DNA of 64,000 nucleotides from Symsagittifera roscoffensis (Eukaryota > Xenacoelomorpha > Acoela > Convolutidae): positions 72,361,345 to 72,425,344 of the forward strand of contig NC_087065.1 of NCBI RefSeq assembly GCF_963678635.1. The letters run 5' to 3'. Numbering within the stretch: the first letter of the stretch is position 1; the number at the start of each line of letters is the position of its first letter. The position numbers and the translations under genes are program-made. The notes beneath the pieces are model-generated. The model saw nothing but the letters and a program-made list of their open reading frames with translations, was not told where the DNA came from and made no database searches. Below are positions 1 to 8,775 of this stretch, one piece after another.

Positions 1-1254
1 TTTGATCCATCTGTCAGCAGCAACAAGTCCACAATCAGGCTAGTAGTGAATCTGCTCAATACTCTTATGGGCAACAATTCGCCATCGTTGTACCTGAACA
101 AAAAAATAATTTTTATATTTAGGTTTGGAATGAAATAAAAAGGGTGTTTGAATAGGTGAAGAACATCATTGAAGGAATTTTAAAATTTTTAGAAGGCAAT
201 TAGAATTTGCTTACCGGAAGACGTTGATTTGACAATTGTTCAACTTTTCAAATCTGTCCATATCCATCAGACCCATTGGCATTTCGTATTCCCCATTGAC
301 TTTCACAATTCCTTCTTTGTCGAGATTGTAGGTTGAGACTTTGTTTTTCTCCAGCCACCGTCTAGATGTGGGGTAGAGGGCCGGCTCATTCACATTGTGA
401 TATGCGGCAACAAAGCAGTAGAGAAAGCAACGGTCATCATCTTTAGTGTTGATATTTGTGAGCAGAGTAGATGCTGCGCTGAGTGCATCAGGTAGCTCGA
501 GGTAGGATCCTGCTCTTATTGGTGAGAAGGCCGCGAAACTGATTTGCAATTTTTCAATTCTGTCAATAATCCATCCGCTACCATGAGAAGAGAACGAATT
601 GACTTGGTTGACCATATGTTCAGTCAGTTCCAAGAATTGAACCCCAGCTATTCCCTCGAAGTACACTGTCAATGTCTTAGTGTTCAGAAACAGCATGATC
701 CTTTCGAAGTTTCCACTGTCCCCGTCTTGCACAGTGGGAATTTTGATCATTCCCACTTCCACGTGCAATTGCACCTTGTTCGGACCCTCTTTGACCCTTT
801 CCAGTATAAGAGCATCTATTTCCTCCTTGTTTTGCATCATGACTTGAAACAAATCCATTTCTTTTTCACCAACTTTGAGATCGTATCGACGCAATTTGCC
901 TCTGAACGCGCTTTCCGTTGGGGCAGCGGAAGACGTCGTCGCAATGCCGTCCCAAACTGGCAATGCGTGCTTCTTCAGCAAGTGTTGTCCATAGCTTTCC
1001 GCGGTGAGAAATATTGTATGGCAATAGATACAATGACTATTCGAAGTCATGTCATGTACCAGCTCGACGTGCTCTCGGGCTTCCGACAAACTCTCAAATG
1101 AATCGAGACACTCATCGCAAACAGTTTGAGGAGGAGGGGGAGGAAGGATCTTGTGAACTTTTTGCTCATGTCTTCTCAAGTTCCTTTTAGAGCTCAGTAT
1201 TTTTCCGCACTGCTGGCAAGGAACAGGTGTCGCGATAGAAGTAGAGTTCGGCAT
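1..1254 (-). CDS. Protein-primed DNA polymerase B, N-terminal part (two exons, partial)
   Basis: This is the start of the Polinton replicative polymerase, which copies the linear element from a terminal-protein primer. Exon 1 is 215-1254 and exon 2 is 1-93, running off the window. Exon 1 opens with three C2H2 fingers (C13/C16/H29/H34, C46/C49/H62/H67, C75/C78/H91/H96) and ends in the conserved stretch DDRCFLYCFVAAYH followed by KLNNCQINVF. Exon 2 continues in phase with YNDGELLPIRVLS and a hydrophobic LIVDLLLL segment, matching the usual order in Polinton and related PolB proteins. The exonuclease and polymerase motifs lie outside the window. The start is the ATG at 1254, just upstream of the first finger. 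Identification rests on the N-terminal region and context only. Confidence 0.82.
94..214 (-). other. Spliceosomal intron in PolB
   Basis: On the minus strand exon 1 ends CTTCCG followed by GTAAGC, and the 121-base intron ends TTTTTTTGTTCAG before GTACAACG. Splicing completes a split CGG arginine codon and restores a frame that is open to the window edge, while reading through gives a stop at once. Donor, pyrimidine-rich acceptor and frame restoration all agree. Confidence 0.8.
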
Positions 1255-1944
1255 TGTTTGTTGAAGTTACTGAAGTAATTCAGGAAAATTTCAAGAAGTA
1301 GAACTGGTTATGAAAAAGCAAAAGCGAGAAGTGACTAGCACCAAAAAACTTTGCGGGTAAGGGCAAGTAGAAGCCATTAACGAGAGTTATACTTCGCCGT
1401 CTTGGCAATAAGTACTTTCCTTTCCAAAAACAGGGTTTATTCTAGCTTCAAGCTCTATATGTCTCATCACTCTGCTCAAGTGCAGGGGTTTTGTATACTA
1501 AAAACTGATTCATTTACAGCCTCAAACTTTTGCTGTTAATTTTAAGGGCTAGCGATAAAGTTTTGGCTTTTTTTAGGGGACTGGTTTAGACTTTCAATTA
1601 ACATTTCAGCACTAAATTACAAAATTTAAAGCTTAGAAGGATTCAGATAGAGCCTAAAACTTTTTCTGACTAAATGTAACCGTGAAACAGTAATTTCCTA
1701 ATGATTTCAAGCCCACTTCTTGGTTTGCGTAAATAAGTATAATAAAAAACAGAAACATGAGCTAAAAGTATTCAGAAAGTAAAGCCCTCAACTAACTAAT
1801 TAAGTTGAAATAAACTACTAAACTTAAAAAATGAAAGTTTTGCAAATTTGACACCTTGATAGTTACCGATGCATGATAAGCATAGATTGTCATTTGAATG
1901 TGTAAAAGATATCGGAATCAAAGTTTCCTTCATGTCATTCAGTG
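1255..1944. other. Gene-free stretch upstream of PolB
   Basis: About 690 AT-rich bases between the PolB start and the left inverted repeat. No ORF of protein-like composition on either strand. It presumably carries the PolB promoter on the minus strand, but I see no clear core element. Confidence 0.5.
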
Positions 1945-2062
1945 TCCCGTGAAACATTTCATATCATGTCCTTCGAAATATTAAGGCATGGCCGTTTGGT
2001 TTAAGGGGCAATAGCTAACCCGGCGTTGCTCGTCGCTAACTCCTCGGGAACGCCTCCCGTTC
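1945..2062 (+). repeat. Left inverted repeat of cassette
   Basis: Matches the reverse complement of 5510-5628. The outer 25 bases are diverged; from GTCCTTCGAAATATTAAGG to the inner end at CGCCTCCCG the arms differ by only about two changes. The inner 40 bases are GC-rich in an AT-rich region and contain GGCGTT and AACGCC as opposed arms of a possible stem. Confidence 0.85.
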
Positions 2063-3163
2063 TGTAATTTCAAGTGAATTTTTTTTTTTCAAAATAAAGG
2101 AAAACCTCAAACTTTTTATGTTCTGAAAAAAGGAAAAGTAATGTTCAAAAAAGTGTCTTTTAGATCTATCAACAAAAAAACCAGTAAGTTTTGTGGGACC
2201 TCGAGCACAGTTCTACTGGTCAAGTTCGAAATTTAAAAAACATAATTTTTTAACTTCTTTTTTCCTTCATTTTTAGCTTGAATTATTCGTTCTCGTTTTA
2301 AATTCAAGTGAATGTGGTTTGAAATTTTTAGGAGCTATCTGATACGTAATTAGGACAAGCGTAGAAATTTAAAAAAAAACAATTATAGCCCAATCAATGA
2401 GAGTAGACGCTTAAAAAGTTGTGATTTTTTGAGAAAATCTGATTTTTGTGAAAATATTGAAAAAAAAAATTGGGAAAAAATTTTTTTCTCTCCAAATCCA
2501 TTGAAACTATCCTCAATCAATTTGCCATGAATTTCTGAGCAGGGTTAAGGGTCATGTTCATTTTTCGAAAAAAAAACATAATTTTTTTTTCACATTTTTA
2601 CCAAAAAATTGTCCGTTTTACACCCAAAACATGTATATGAATGTAATATAATGCAAATTTATGGCTTAAAACACTCTCTGTTACTTTGCGTAAGACCTGG
2701 CTAACCCCACCGGGCACAAAGTATGATGAGAGAGAGGACAGAGAGTGTTTGATAAAAAAGCCAAATAAATATGGTTGGACTACCAACAAGAAAATGTTGG
2801 ACCCTTCCATATTTATCTTTCTTTTGAAAAGAAAGCAATATCCCAAAAAGGATATTCCAAATGGGGTTCACTACTGAGCAAGTGTATTTATCTCTCTCTC
2901 TCTCTCTCTCTCATTCTTTCTCAAACAACAATTTTAGCGTAAAATTATTCTCGATTTGTGATTTTTTTTCTAGTTTTTCTCTAAGATTTTGCTGAAAACT
3001 TTACGGGGCAAACTTTAGTTGATCTATTGAGCAAAATAAAAACTGAGACAAAAAATATACACACAGTAATGTTAAAATAGCTTAGAAGTCAAATCAAACA
3101 AAAATGAAAATATAAAACCTTGGAATAATATTTGAAACAAAGGAAAGTTTTTTGTTTAAGTTA
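2063..3163. other. Noncoding stretch in cassette
   Basis: AT-rich with many A and T runs and no convincing ORF. Two small foldbacks are visible: ACACTCTCTGT near 2670 opposes ACAGAGAGTGT near 2740, and AAATAAATATGG near 2763 opposes a CCATATTTAT near 2807. Confidence 0.5.
2891..2912 (+). repeat. (TC)11 microsatellite
   Basis: Eleven uninterrupted TC dinucleotides, an ordinary simple-sequence tract inside the cassette. Confidence 0.9.
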
Positions 3164-3715
3164 TTAGAAACCTCGAAACTGTAGTTTTCTCTTTTTTGGC
3201 GCATAGCAAGCTGCATTTGGAGGAGTGCCTTGAATGAGATCTGGGGTGACTAGATCAATTGTCTCCGCACTAGATGAAACCCGAGCATCCGAATAGGAAG
3301 TTGATTGTTCTGGAGTTGAAACTGCTCCCCTAACAAACGACTCGGGAGACATTGCTGTCGGAATATCCCAGTACGCTTCGCGCTCTGCATAGTCACGAAT
3401 ACATCCCTCCTGATTTTCATACAACGGCATTGACTCGCAGTCATACGCGAAGAGAATTTTTCTTGGAGACTGCTCGAGCGAGGTTGTGTCGTTTATCTCC
3501 GTCTTTTCTAATGCCGGATATCGTGAATAGTGCAACTCTCGTACATTCGTTTTCGATTCTGTCTAAGCAGATCGATGTGATCAAGGAGGTAGTTCGATAG
3601 CATGATATGACTTTTTGTAGTCCATTCCTCGTTTTGATTCTCGTCGTTTTTTCGGGGAGCCAAGTCATTGAACGGACTTGCTGTAGACGGAGAGACTCTC
3701 TCTTTCTGTTGATGG
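3164..3715 (-). pseudogene. Broken minus-strand reading frame with basic C-terminus
   Basis: Two overlapping minus-strand frames of protein-like composition meet near 3520. The upstream part (about 3520-3715, no ATG near its start) includes NYLLDHIDLLRQNRKRMY; the downstream part (3164 to about 3535) is Ser/Pro/acid-rich and ends with PKKRKLQFRGF, which resembles a nuclear localisation signal. A possible splice acceptor (GATTGCAG) lies at about 3716, so the upstream part may be an internal exon. The function is unknown. One frameshift, or an unseen small intron, separates the halves. Confidence 0.4.
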
Positions 3716-4243
3716 ATGACTGCAATCGACTTTCTCGTGTATGTTTGGTAGATAATTGTTCTTTTTCAATCAGACACTGAGATTATTTGTAAAGGACTAG
3801 TCATGACTTGAAGAGGTTTAAAGTTTTGTTAAAATGAAATGACCGAACTACCGAAATGAAATGGAGAGAAAGAAAAGTATGAAAAGTTTTTTTAATGAGA
3901 ATGAGATCAGGAAAGGGGTGGCATAGTTCAATTAGGTCAAAGCTAAAAACTTTTTAGGTGGGGGCTATCAAATTTTATTCATTCTTTTATGCATGACGCC
4001 TGAGGTCATGTTAGGAATGAATGTGAAAACCCGATTTTTTAGATTTATGTGACAGCTTTATTATAGTGGCTACGGGCGAAAGCACTCAAAATCAAGTTTT
4101 CATGATAGTTTGCCAGACAATCATTGTTATGCTGTTAGAAACTCATTACCATGATTCATAACAGTCATTAAAATAACCGTCACAATAAATAACACTAGAA
4201 GATTTTTAGAGTATAGCCGGGGGAAAAAGTAACTAAATACCCA

Positions 4244-4250
4244 TATAAAA
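4244..4250 (+). promoter_or_regulatory. Candidate TATA box for the plus-strand gene pair
   Basis: TATAAAA at 4244-4250, about 190 bases before the first ATG at 4433, in a stretch without ORFs. It is the best core-promoter match upstream of the two plus-strand genes, but such motifs are common in AT-rich DNA. Confidence 0.3.
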
Positions 4251-4432
4251 AGAGGTTTATCGTTAAAGAAATTATATCCTTGGTGATTAAGTCTTATCAA
4301 TATGGCTTAGGGCGCTCGTAAACTTTATCACCTAAATTTTTACTTTGGGAGCGCATGATCTGTCTCGTATACTGTGATTAGTCATTCTTCAACGTTCCAC
4401 ACTAAAAACCAGTTGGTTGTTATTCATTTATA

Positions 4433-4792
4433 ATGTACGCTTCTCTTGACACGGATGTAGACTATTTCGATGATTTTAGGGATATATCTTCGAATGATAA
4501 ACGTTTAGTTAGAGTCGGTGCAAAATCATTCGCACAGACCGGTACTTACATAACTATCAAATTGTACAAAAAAGACGAAGAGGGAACTTTCAAGTATCGA
4601 CAAGGAATAACTTTGTCAACTGGTGAATTCGAGTCCTTGGCGGACAATTACACAAAAATTAAAAAGTTGACGAAAGCAAAAAACTGCGACGTGACTGAAA
4701 AACTTAGAAAAAAGCGAAACAAATCTAAAAAATCTTCATGCTCTGAAAAGGAATGCGAAAGTGAAAAAGATGATAACTGTCGGGTTGTGTAA
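4433..4792 (+). CDS. PC4/Sub1-like ssDNA-binding protein
   Basis: A 119-residue protein. Residues about 24-80 read like a PC4 (p15/Sub1) fold: a strand RLVRVGAKSF, a strand TGTYITIKLYKKDEEG, the G-I-T-L turn at 58-61 and the helix TGEFESLADNYTKIKKL, the order seen in PC4 domains. Known PC4 domains dimerise and bind single-stranded DNA in transcription, replication or repair. The C-terminal 40 residues are strongly basic, then acidic with several cysteines. The start is the first ATG after the upstream stop. It lies 37 bases before the next gene, so one transcript is likely. Fold assignment is by eye and needs a profile search; the role in replication of the cassette is inference. Confidence 0.5.
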   Translation: MYASLDTDVDYFDDFRDISSNDKRLVRVGAKSFAQTGTYITIKLYKKDEEGTFKYRQGITLSTGEFESLADNYTKIKKLTKAKNCDVTEKLRKKRNKSKKSSCSEKECESEKDDNCRVV

Positions 4793-4829
4793 CATTATCA
4801 ACTCGTTATTCTATTGAAACTTCAAAGCA

Positions 4830-5456
4830 ATGGTTGAAGCAATGTATGAGCAATCCCCTGATTATTTCAAACAGTTCCGTAAAAATTACAAATTTTTCAT
4901 CCTGAATCATGAACCCAACTTTTCGGGCTTCGCTTCAAAAGCAAATTTTGCAGTATCCTCCCATTCGAATAAATTAGATTTTTGCAACCATTCGATTGAC
5001 AACGAAAAACATTATCATGTGCTGGTCGAATTTACGAAAGAGTCTACCGATTTACTTAACAAGATGACTTCAAAAGCCTTCGTTGTTACTTGTCTTCTCT
5101 CTACATTCAAATATTTAATTTTGGGTTGCTCCAACTATGAATTGTCTGGCCCTCTGATGGAAAAACTGAAAATAGCTGTGAATTATAACTCCATCAACAA
5201 CTTAGATGTTAGTGGTGTTCCAGTTCGCAGACGATTGCCTCAAGTTTGCTTCGGCTCGCAGACTAAATCTGTTCAAACTCAAACTGACCTGATTACTAAC
5301 GTAACAATTGAACGCTTTACTAACATTTTGAATGGTGAAAACGCTGCTGAGTTTTCTAAAATAATTGACATAATTTTAATTGGGTATGGTTGTATGGAAA
5401 TTGATTCAAACACTTTGTTTGTGAAATTTATCATGGAGAAGAAATTCAAGTTTTAA
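4830..5456 (+). CDS. HxH-motif protein, possible HUH Rep-like nuclease domain
   Basis: A 208-residue protein. Near the N-terminus FFILNHEP (22-29) is followed by HYHVLVEF (61-68). This pair resembles motif I (an FTLN-type strand) and motif II (HUH: H61, H63) of Rep/NS1 rolling-circle or rolling-hairpin nucleases. A canonical motif III YxxK is not obvious; tyrosines follow at YLILGC and NYELSG. There is no helicase domain. A DQTQTD-like stretch (SVQTQTDL) lies near 155. It is co-oriented with the PC4-like gene and ends about 50 bases before the right inverted repeat, which can fold into hairpins as expected of a Rep substrate. The Rep assignment is a hypothesis; an unrelated small protein is equally possible. 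Confidence 0.35.
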   Translation: MVEAMYEQSPDYFKQFRKNYKFFILNHEPNFSGFASKANFAVSSHSNKLDFCNHSIDNEKHYHVLVEFTKESTDLLNKMTSKAFVVTCLLSTFKYLILGCSNYELSGPLMEKLKIAVNYNSINNLDVSGVPVRRRLPQVCFGSQTKSVQTQTDLITNVTIERFTNILNGENAAEFSKIIDIILIGYGCMEIDSNTLFVKFIMEKKFKF

Positions 5457-5509
5457 ATATTGGTTTTCTTTCGCTCTTGTATATCAAAAAAAAATGTTAC
5501 TACACAAGC

Positions 5510-5628
5510 GGGAGGCGTTCCCGAGGAGCGTAGCGACGAGCAACGCCGGGTTAGCTATTGCCCCTTAAACCAAACGGCCATGCCTTAATATTTCGAAGGA
5601 CTTGATATGAAACTTTTCGCGGTTCACA
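5510..5628 (-). repeat. Right inverted repeat of cassette
   Basis: Reverse-complement partner of 1945-2062. It contains CGGGA/TCCCG as a 5-base stem around GGCGT, and GGCGTT/AACGCC as an alternative larger stem, so it could adopt exclusive or branched hairpins. Outer sequence diverges beyond about 5628. Confidence 0.85.
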
Positions 5629-5720
5629 TAAACTTGCAGAAAAAATTTTTTGTTGTTAATAAGAATGAATTGAAAAAAAAAAACGAATTTAAAGTTTTAC
5701 AAAAACATCAATAAATTAAT

Positions 5721-6158
5721 TTAGAATAACATATGTTTGGCAAATCTTATCAAATCATGATCATTAAGTTTGAAACCTATTGGAAATTTGTTTGTAATTA
5801 TAACATGAGCAACATAAATACAATAAAGTCCGCATAACATTGAATCAGCTGATTGTATTGGTTTTTTCAACAGTAGCTGATTTCCCTCGTGAATTGTACG
5901 TCGCATATTCTTGTACACTAGGGGATAATCACATAATCGTTTGCCTAGAGGATCTGCGAAGAATATCTGTCCTCCAGCTTGAGCAAAAAGCAACCAGTGG
6001 GTTCCAGGTTGATCCGATGGTGAGGCATTCATAATCATGAATGTATTATCGTTTTTCAGTACTGAAGAGCATGGCAAATCTGCCGGAAAAACACCTCTAA
6101 AGCGATGTTTCAAATGTTTACAACGGTTAATAATTTCTACTAGTTGAAGATTATCCAT
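5721..6158 (-). CDS. Adenain-like cysteine protease (Polinton PRO)
   Basis: A 145-residue protease of the adenovirus-type (C5, Ulp1-like) family that matures capsid proteins in Polinton-like viruses. The catalytic order is intact: H54 in GTHWLLF, D69 in FFADPLG, Q102 in PIQSADS and nucleophile C109 in MLCGLYC. Length is slightly short for the family but covers the core. It begins 8 bases after the stop of the capsid gene and lies last in the capsid block, next to the inverted-repeat cassette. The start is the ATG at 6158. No frameshift is seen, so this gene looks intact. Confidence 0.88.
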   Translation of the reverse strand: MDNLQLVEIINRCKHLKHRFRGVFPADLPCSSVLKNDNTFMIMNASPSDQPGTHWLLFAQAGGQIFFADPLGKRLCDYPLVYKNMRRTIHEGNQLLLKKPIQSADSMLCGLYCIYVAHVIITNKFPIGFKLNDHDLIRFAKHMLF

Positions 6159-6165
6159 GTCTATT

Positions 6166-7480
6166 TTAGGTCATAGGAGTGTTTTTGGTAATTTTTCTAT
6201 CTGAACGCACATAAACTGTTGATGCCCGCTCTCCCATAAACAATAACTCGACGTTATTACCGAGACCTGCGTCAAACTTGAGTTCGAGCGAAATAGTGCA
6301 ATTGGTCAATTCAGGATGAATAAAATCGTGTGAAGCCTCCTGAGTAGACGTGAGATCAAAAGCCATAATATAATGATTATCATAATTAGCGAGACTGATT
6401 CCATGACTAGTGTTTAAGACAAAATCAAGAGCCTCAAGCGTATTATAATAAATTCTTTTGTTGTCTGATGTTGAGATGGGAGTTCCGGCAATGGGTAGAC
6501 CGTTTCTGTACACAATGATCTCATTCAACCCAAATTTCTGGTAATGAAAAGGGTTTGTTCTATTAGTACCCAAATATGCTTCGTTTATGCTCATTGCTAC
6601 TATCATTCTTCGAACAGGTTCTTTTGCAAAAACATCCTCTTGTCGCCAGCTTTGTACTCCTGCAGTTGCGAAAACCGATTTTGGCACTTCTTCAAGGTAA
6701 TTGTAAATGGCCTGGTTCTCAATGTTTTTTTTCTATCGATGAGGGAACATTGTCAGTCACAATCATCTTTCTGACATAAAAACTAGCTTCGATTATTTGT
6801 ACCTTGTAGTGTTTAGCTGCATCTTCAGATATGACAACAAAATCATTAGGAGAACGTCTAAGAGACAATCTTATTGTCACACCGCTAAGTAGATGCTTGT
6901 CACACGACAAAAAGTTGCAAGCAATTTTACCAAATAGCTTCAGCTCGCTCGAGGCCGCAACGAGACCTTTACGCTCCGTAACATCATCAGCTCTCCTTCC
7001 AGCACCGTCAATGGCTGATGTATTTTCTTCATAATAACAACCTTGACAAGCCAACCATGTTTTCTTAGCATCATTACCGTATGAAAACTCGGTCTCAATA
7101 AAGCTTTTATGGGCAAAATTAGCATTGGTAGTTGATATTTTTTCACCATTCAGAGACAGTGTACACTCAGAAAATAATGAAGATAAAGGATTGTTAACAA
7201 AATACGGCGTATCTCTGTTTGCCGCCTCTGTAGCATGCGTTCGAAGCACGTTTCCATTGCTTCGAACAATTCGTGCAACTATTTCCAAACGAGTACGTTG
7301 AAGATCGATGAAATTATTTCTGTCGCCGAGTACTTCAAACTCGAGCATAGGACCATCAGGAGAGTAGGAAGGTCCAATTTTTTGGGTGAATGCATTTTCA
7401 AAAGAGACAAGTAAAGGCGGTTTCTCAAATAAGTTCAAGGAGCTGTGAGTTGCTTCACTCGGGATTAAATTAGAAATCAT
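6166..7480 (-). pseudogene. Major capsid protein (F54H12.2-like), frameshifted
   Basis: Two frames on the minus strand make up the large capsid-type protein encoded between the pVI-like peptide and the protease. The N-terminal part (6719-7480, 253 residues) includes SFENAFTQKIGPSYSPDGP, FEVLGDRNNFIDLQRTRLEI and TPYFVNNPLSSLFSECTLSLNG, which match the widespread F54H12.2-like family of Maverick elements, thought to be the double-jelly-roll capsid. The C-terminal part (6166 to about 6717) contains FELKFDAGLGNN-type strands and LLFMGERAS. The frame changes at a run of eight T (6725-6732), a typical place for an indel, so a sequencing error or a recent mutation is possible. The frame is also open upstream of the ATG at 7480 to about 7611 without another ATG. 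Confidence 0.75.
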
Positions 7481-7601
7481 TTTTAACCCTTGTAAAGAAA
7501 TCGGAGCGACTTCTCTGTACAGTTCGTTTTCTGGGAATGATGCGTCTCGTTTTTCGTTTAAACGCCGTCGTTCTTTTCGGATGACTTTTCCGAGATCTAC
7601 T

Positions 7602-7877
7602 TCATCCTCCTACTTGCTTTTTGATTGTTTTTCGAACGGTGCTTTTGAGTGCCTGCTTAGGACTTTTTCTTTTTGTTGCAACTTCTATCAGTTCTAAGGC
7701 TGCCTGAAGAAGTAGTTCTTTTCCGATTTTTTTAGCCGCGGGTATCATAAATTTTTGAGCCAGTGGAAGTGCGACTCTTCCTATTCCCAAAGCTAATGCA
7801 CCGAAGCCACTGCCTCGTTGTCTATAATGCCCCGAGAAATGTGGTGGGTTTGCTTGGTTGTGGTAATATGAATCCAT
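7602..7877 (-). CDS. pVI/pX-like basic capsid-core peptide
   Basis: About 91 residues from the ATG at 7877; an upstream in-frame TTG also exists. It begins MDSYYHNQANPP, has a Gly-rich RGSGFGALALG stretch, an amphipathic helix region (GRVALPLAQKFMIPAAKKIGKELL) and a basic tail ending KKQVGG. Small Gly-rich, amphipathic, basic proteins of this kind in Polintons and adintoviruses are compared with adenovirus pVI or pX, which lyse membranes or bind DNA and are cut by the adenain-type protease. It sits between the penton-like and major capsid genes, the usual place. The terminal GG may relate to protease specificity, but that is inference. Confidence 0.6.
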   Translation of the reverse strand: MDSYYHNQANPPHFSGHYRQRGSGFGALALGIGRVALPLAQKFMIPAAKKIGKELLLQAALELIEVATKRKSPKQALKSTVRKTIKKQVGG

Positions 7878-7882
7878 TATGA

Positions 7883-8775
7883 TCAATTGCTAAACTTTTG
7901 AAATTTCAAATTCAGAACAACTTTTCCCCCTCCAGCGAAAGGAACAAGTCCTCCAGTTTCTGTGCGCAAGTTCACAGAAATATTGGAAATATTATTGACC
8001 AAAAGTTTTTTAAAATCCAAATTACTAAACACTTTACGATGATTCGGTTCAATTGTACATGCGTAACCGTTTTTCACTCGACGATTTGTATCAATGATCG
8101 TAAAAGGGGTGCTTTTGTGTCTCCGACTATTTGATAATGAATTATGTCCAGATAATTAAACATAAGCTGAGTACCAGCGCATACATCAACGGGATAGTCA
8201 GCAATAAGATCTTGGGTAGAGAATGTGCTATATTTCGTGCTTCCTTGTTTGTAACCTATATGATAAACAGTTCCATCTCTGACTCCTTTGAATCCAAGTA
8301 GACTAGGAATTTGCGGGCTTGAAAAAGTTATACCTTCCCAATAATGCAGCCATAAGGAAAGATGTTTGGTTATTGGATCTATTACGTAATCCAATTTCTC
8401 TAATTCTGTCTTTCGACGAATCTCGTCCAGTATTTGATCAATGCTCGTATATTCTCCTTTTGTTATTTTTGCTGTCTCTCCAAGATAAGGTCTGGAGATC
8501 TTGTCTTTCTCAACTTTCATGCTTGCTATAACCCGATCTTTTTTGTAGTACACAATGTTGTTGTCAGTTACGTTGTTTATCTGAGTAGGGAAGGTAATTT
8601 CTGTAACTGCTACTCTCCATTCACCTTGCAAATTTATTTCTTCACTCAGGAGATTTTTGAAGTTGGCCAGAGTGTTATCTTTAAAAACGTTTATTGATGC
8701 AGATGAAACTAGGGTAATTGTGAAGGAAGGGGGAACATTATGGGTGAAAAGGCTGTCGGAAATGCCCTCAGTCAT
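7883..8775 (-). pseudogene. Minor capsid (penton-like) protein, frameshifted
   Basis: The main part (8074-8775, 233 residues) contains PPSFTITLVSSASINVF, NTLANFKNLLSEEINL, GEWRVAVTEITFP and YLDIIHYQIVGDTKAPLL, the signature of the conserved second structural protein of Mavericks, interpreted as a single-jelly-roll penton. The C-terminal part lies in another frame (7883 to about 8100) with VKNGYACTIEPNHRKVF and FAGGGKVVLNLKF. One frameshift near 8085-8105 separates them. The gene starts with an ATG that overlaps the integrase stop (ATGACTGA), and its end abuts the pVI-like gene. Apart from this single break the protein looks complete. Confidence 0.72.

Larger units (their letters stand above)
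1945..5628 (+). mobile_element. Inverted-repeat-bounded cassette nested in the Polinton
   Basis: A 3.7 kb unit bounded by inverted repeats of about 118 bases that match almost perfectly over the inner 95 bases. It sits between PolB and the protease, and its two clear genes run on the plus strand, against all recognisable Polinton genes. Contents: a PC4-like protein, an HxH-motif protein, a broken minus-strand frame, and over 1 kb of noncoding DNA. No transposase of a known class is visible. Either it is a separate small mobile or virus-like replicon that inserted into the Polinton, or it is an internal Polinton module flanked by a replication-related repeat. No target-site duplication could be recognised at the outer edges. 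Confidence 0.55.

Noticed and set aside
544-1101. Plus-strand ORF of 185 codons opposite PolB
   Set aside because: Antisense shadow of the PolB exon; no independent motif, and the minus strand is clearly coding.
2598-2877. Short ORFs on both strands around a foldback
   Set aside because: They mirror each other across an imperfect palindrome and have no coding signature.
1945-5628. The inverted repeats as the terminal repeats of the Polinton itself
   Set aside because: PolB lies outside the left repeat and the other Polinton genes outside the right one, so the repeats do not bound the element; kept as an alternative only if two Polintons lie side by side.
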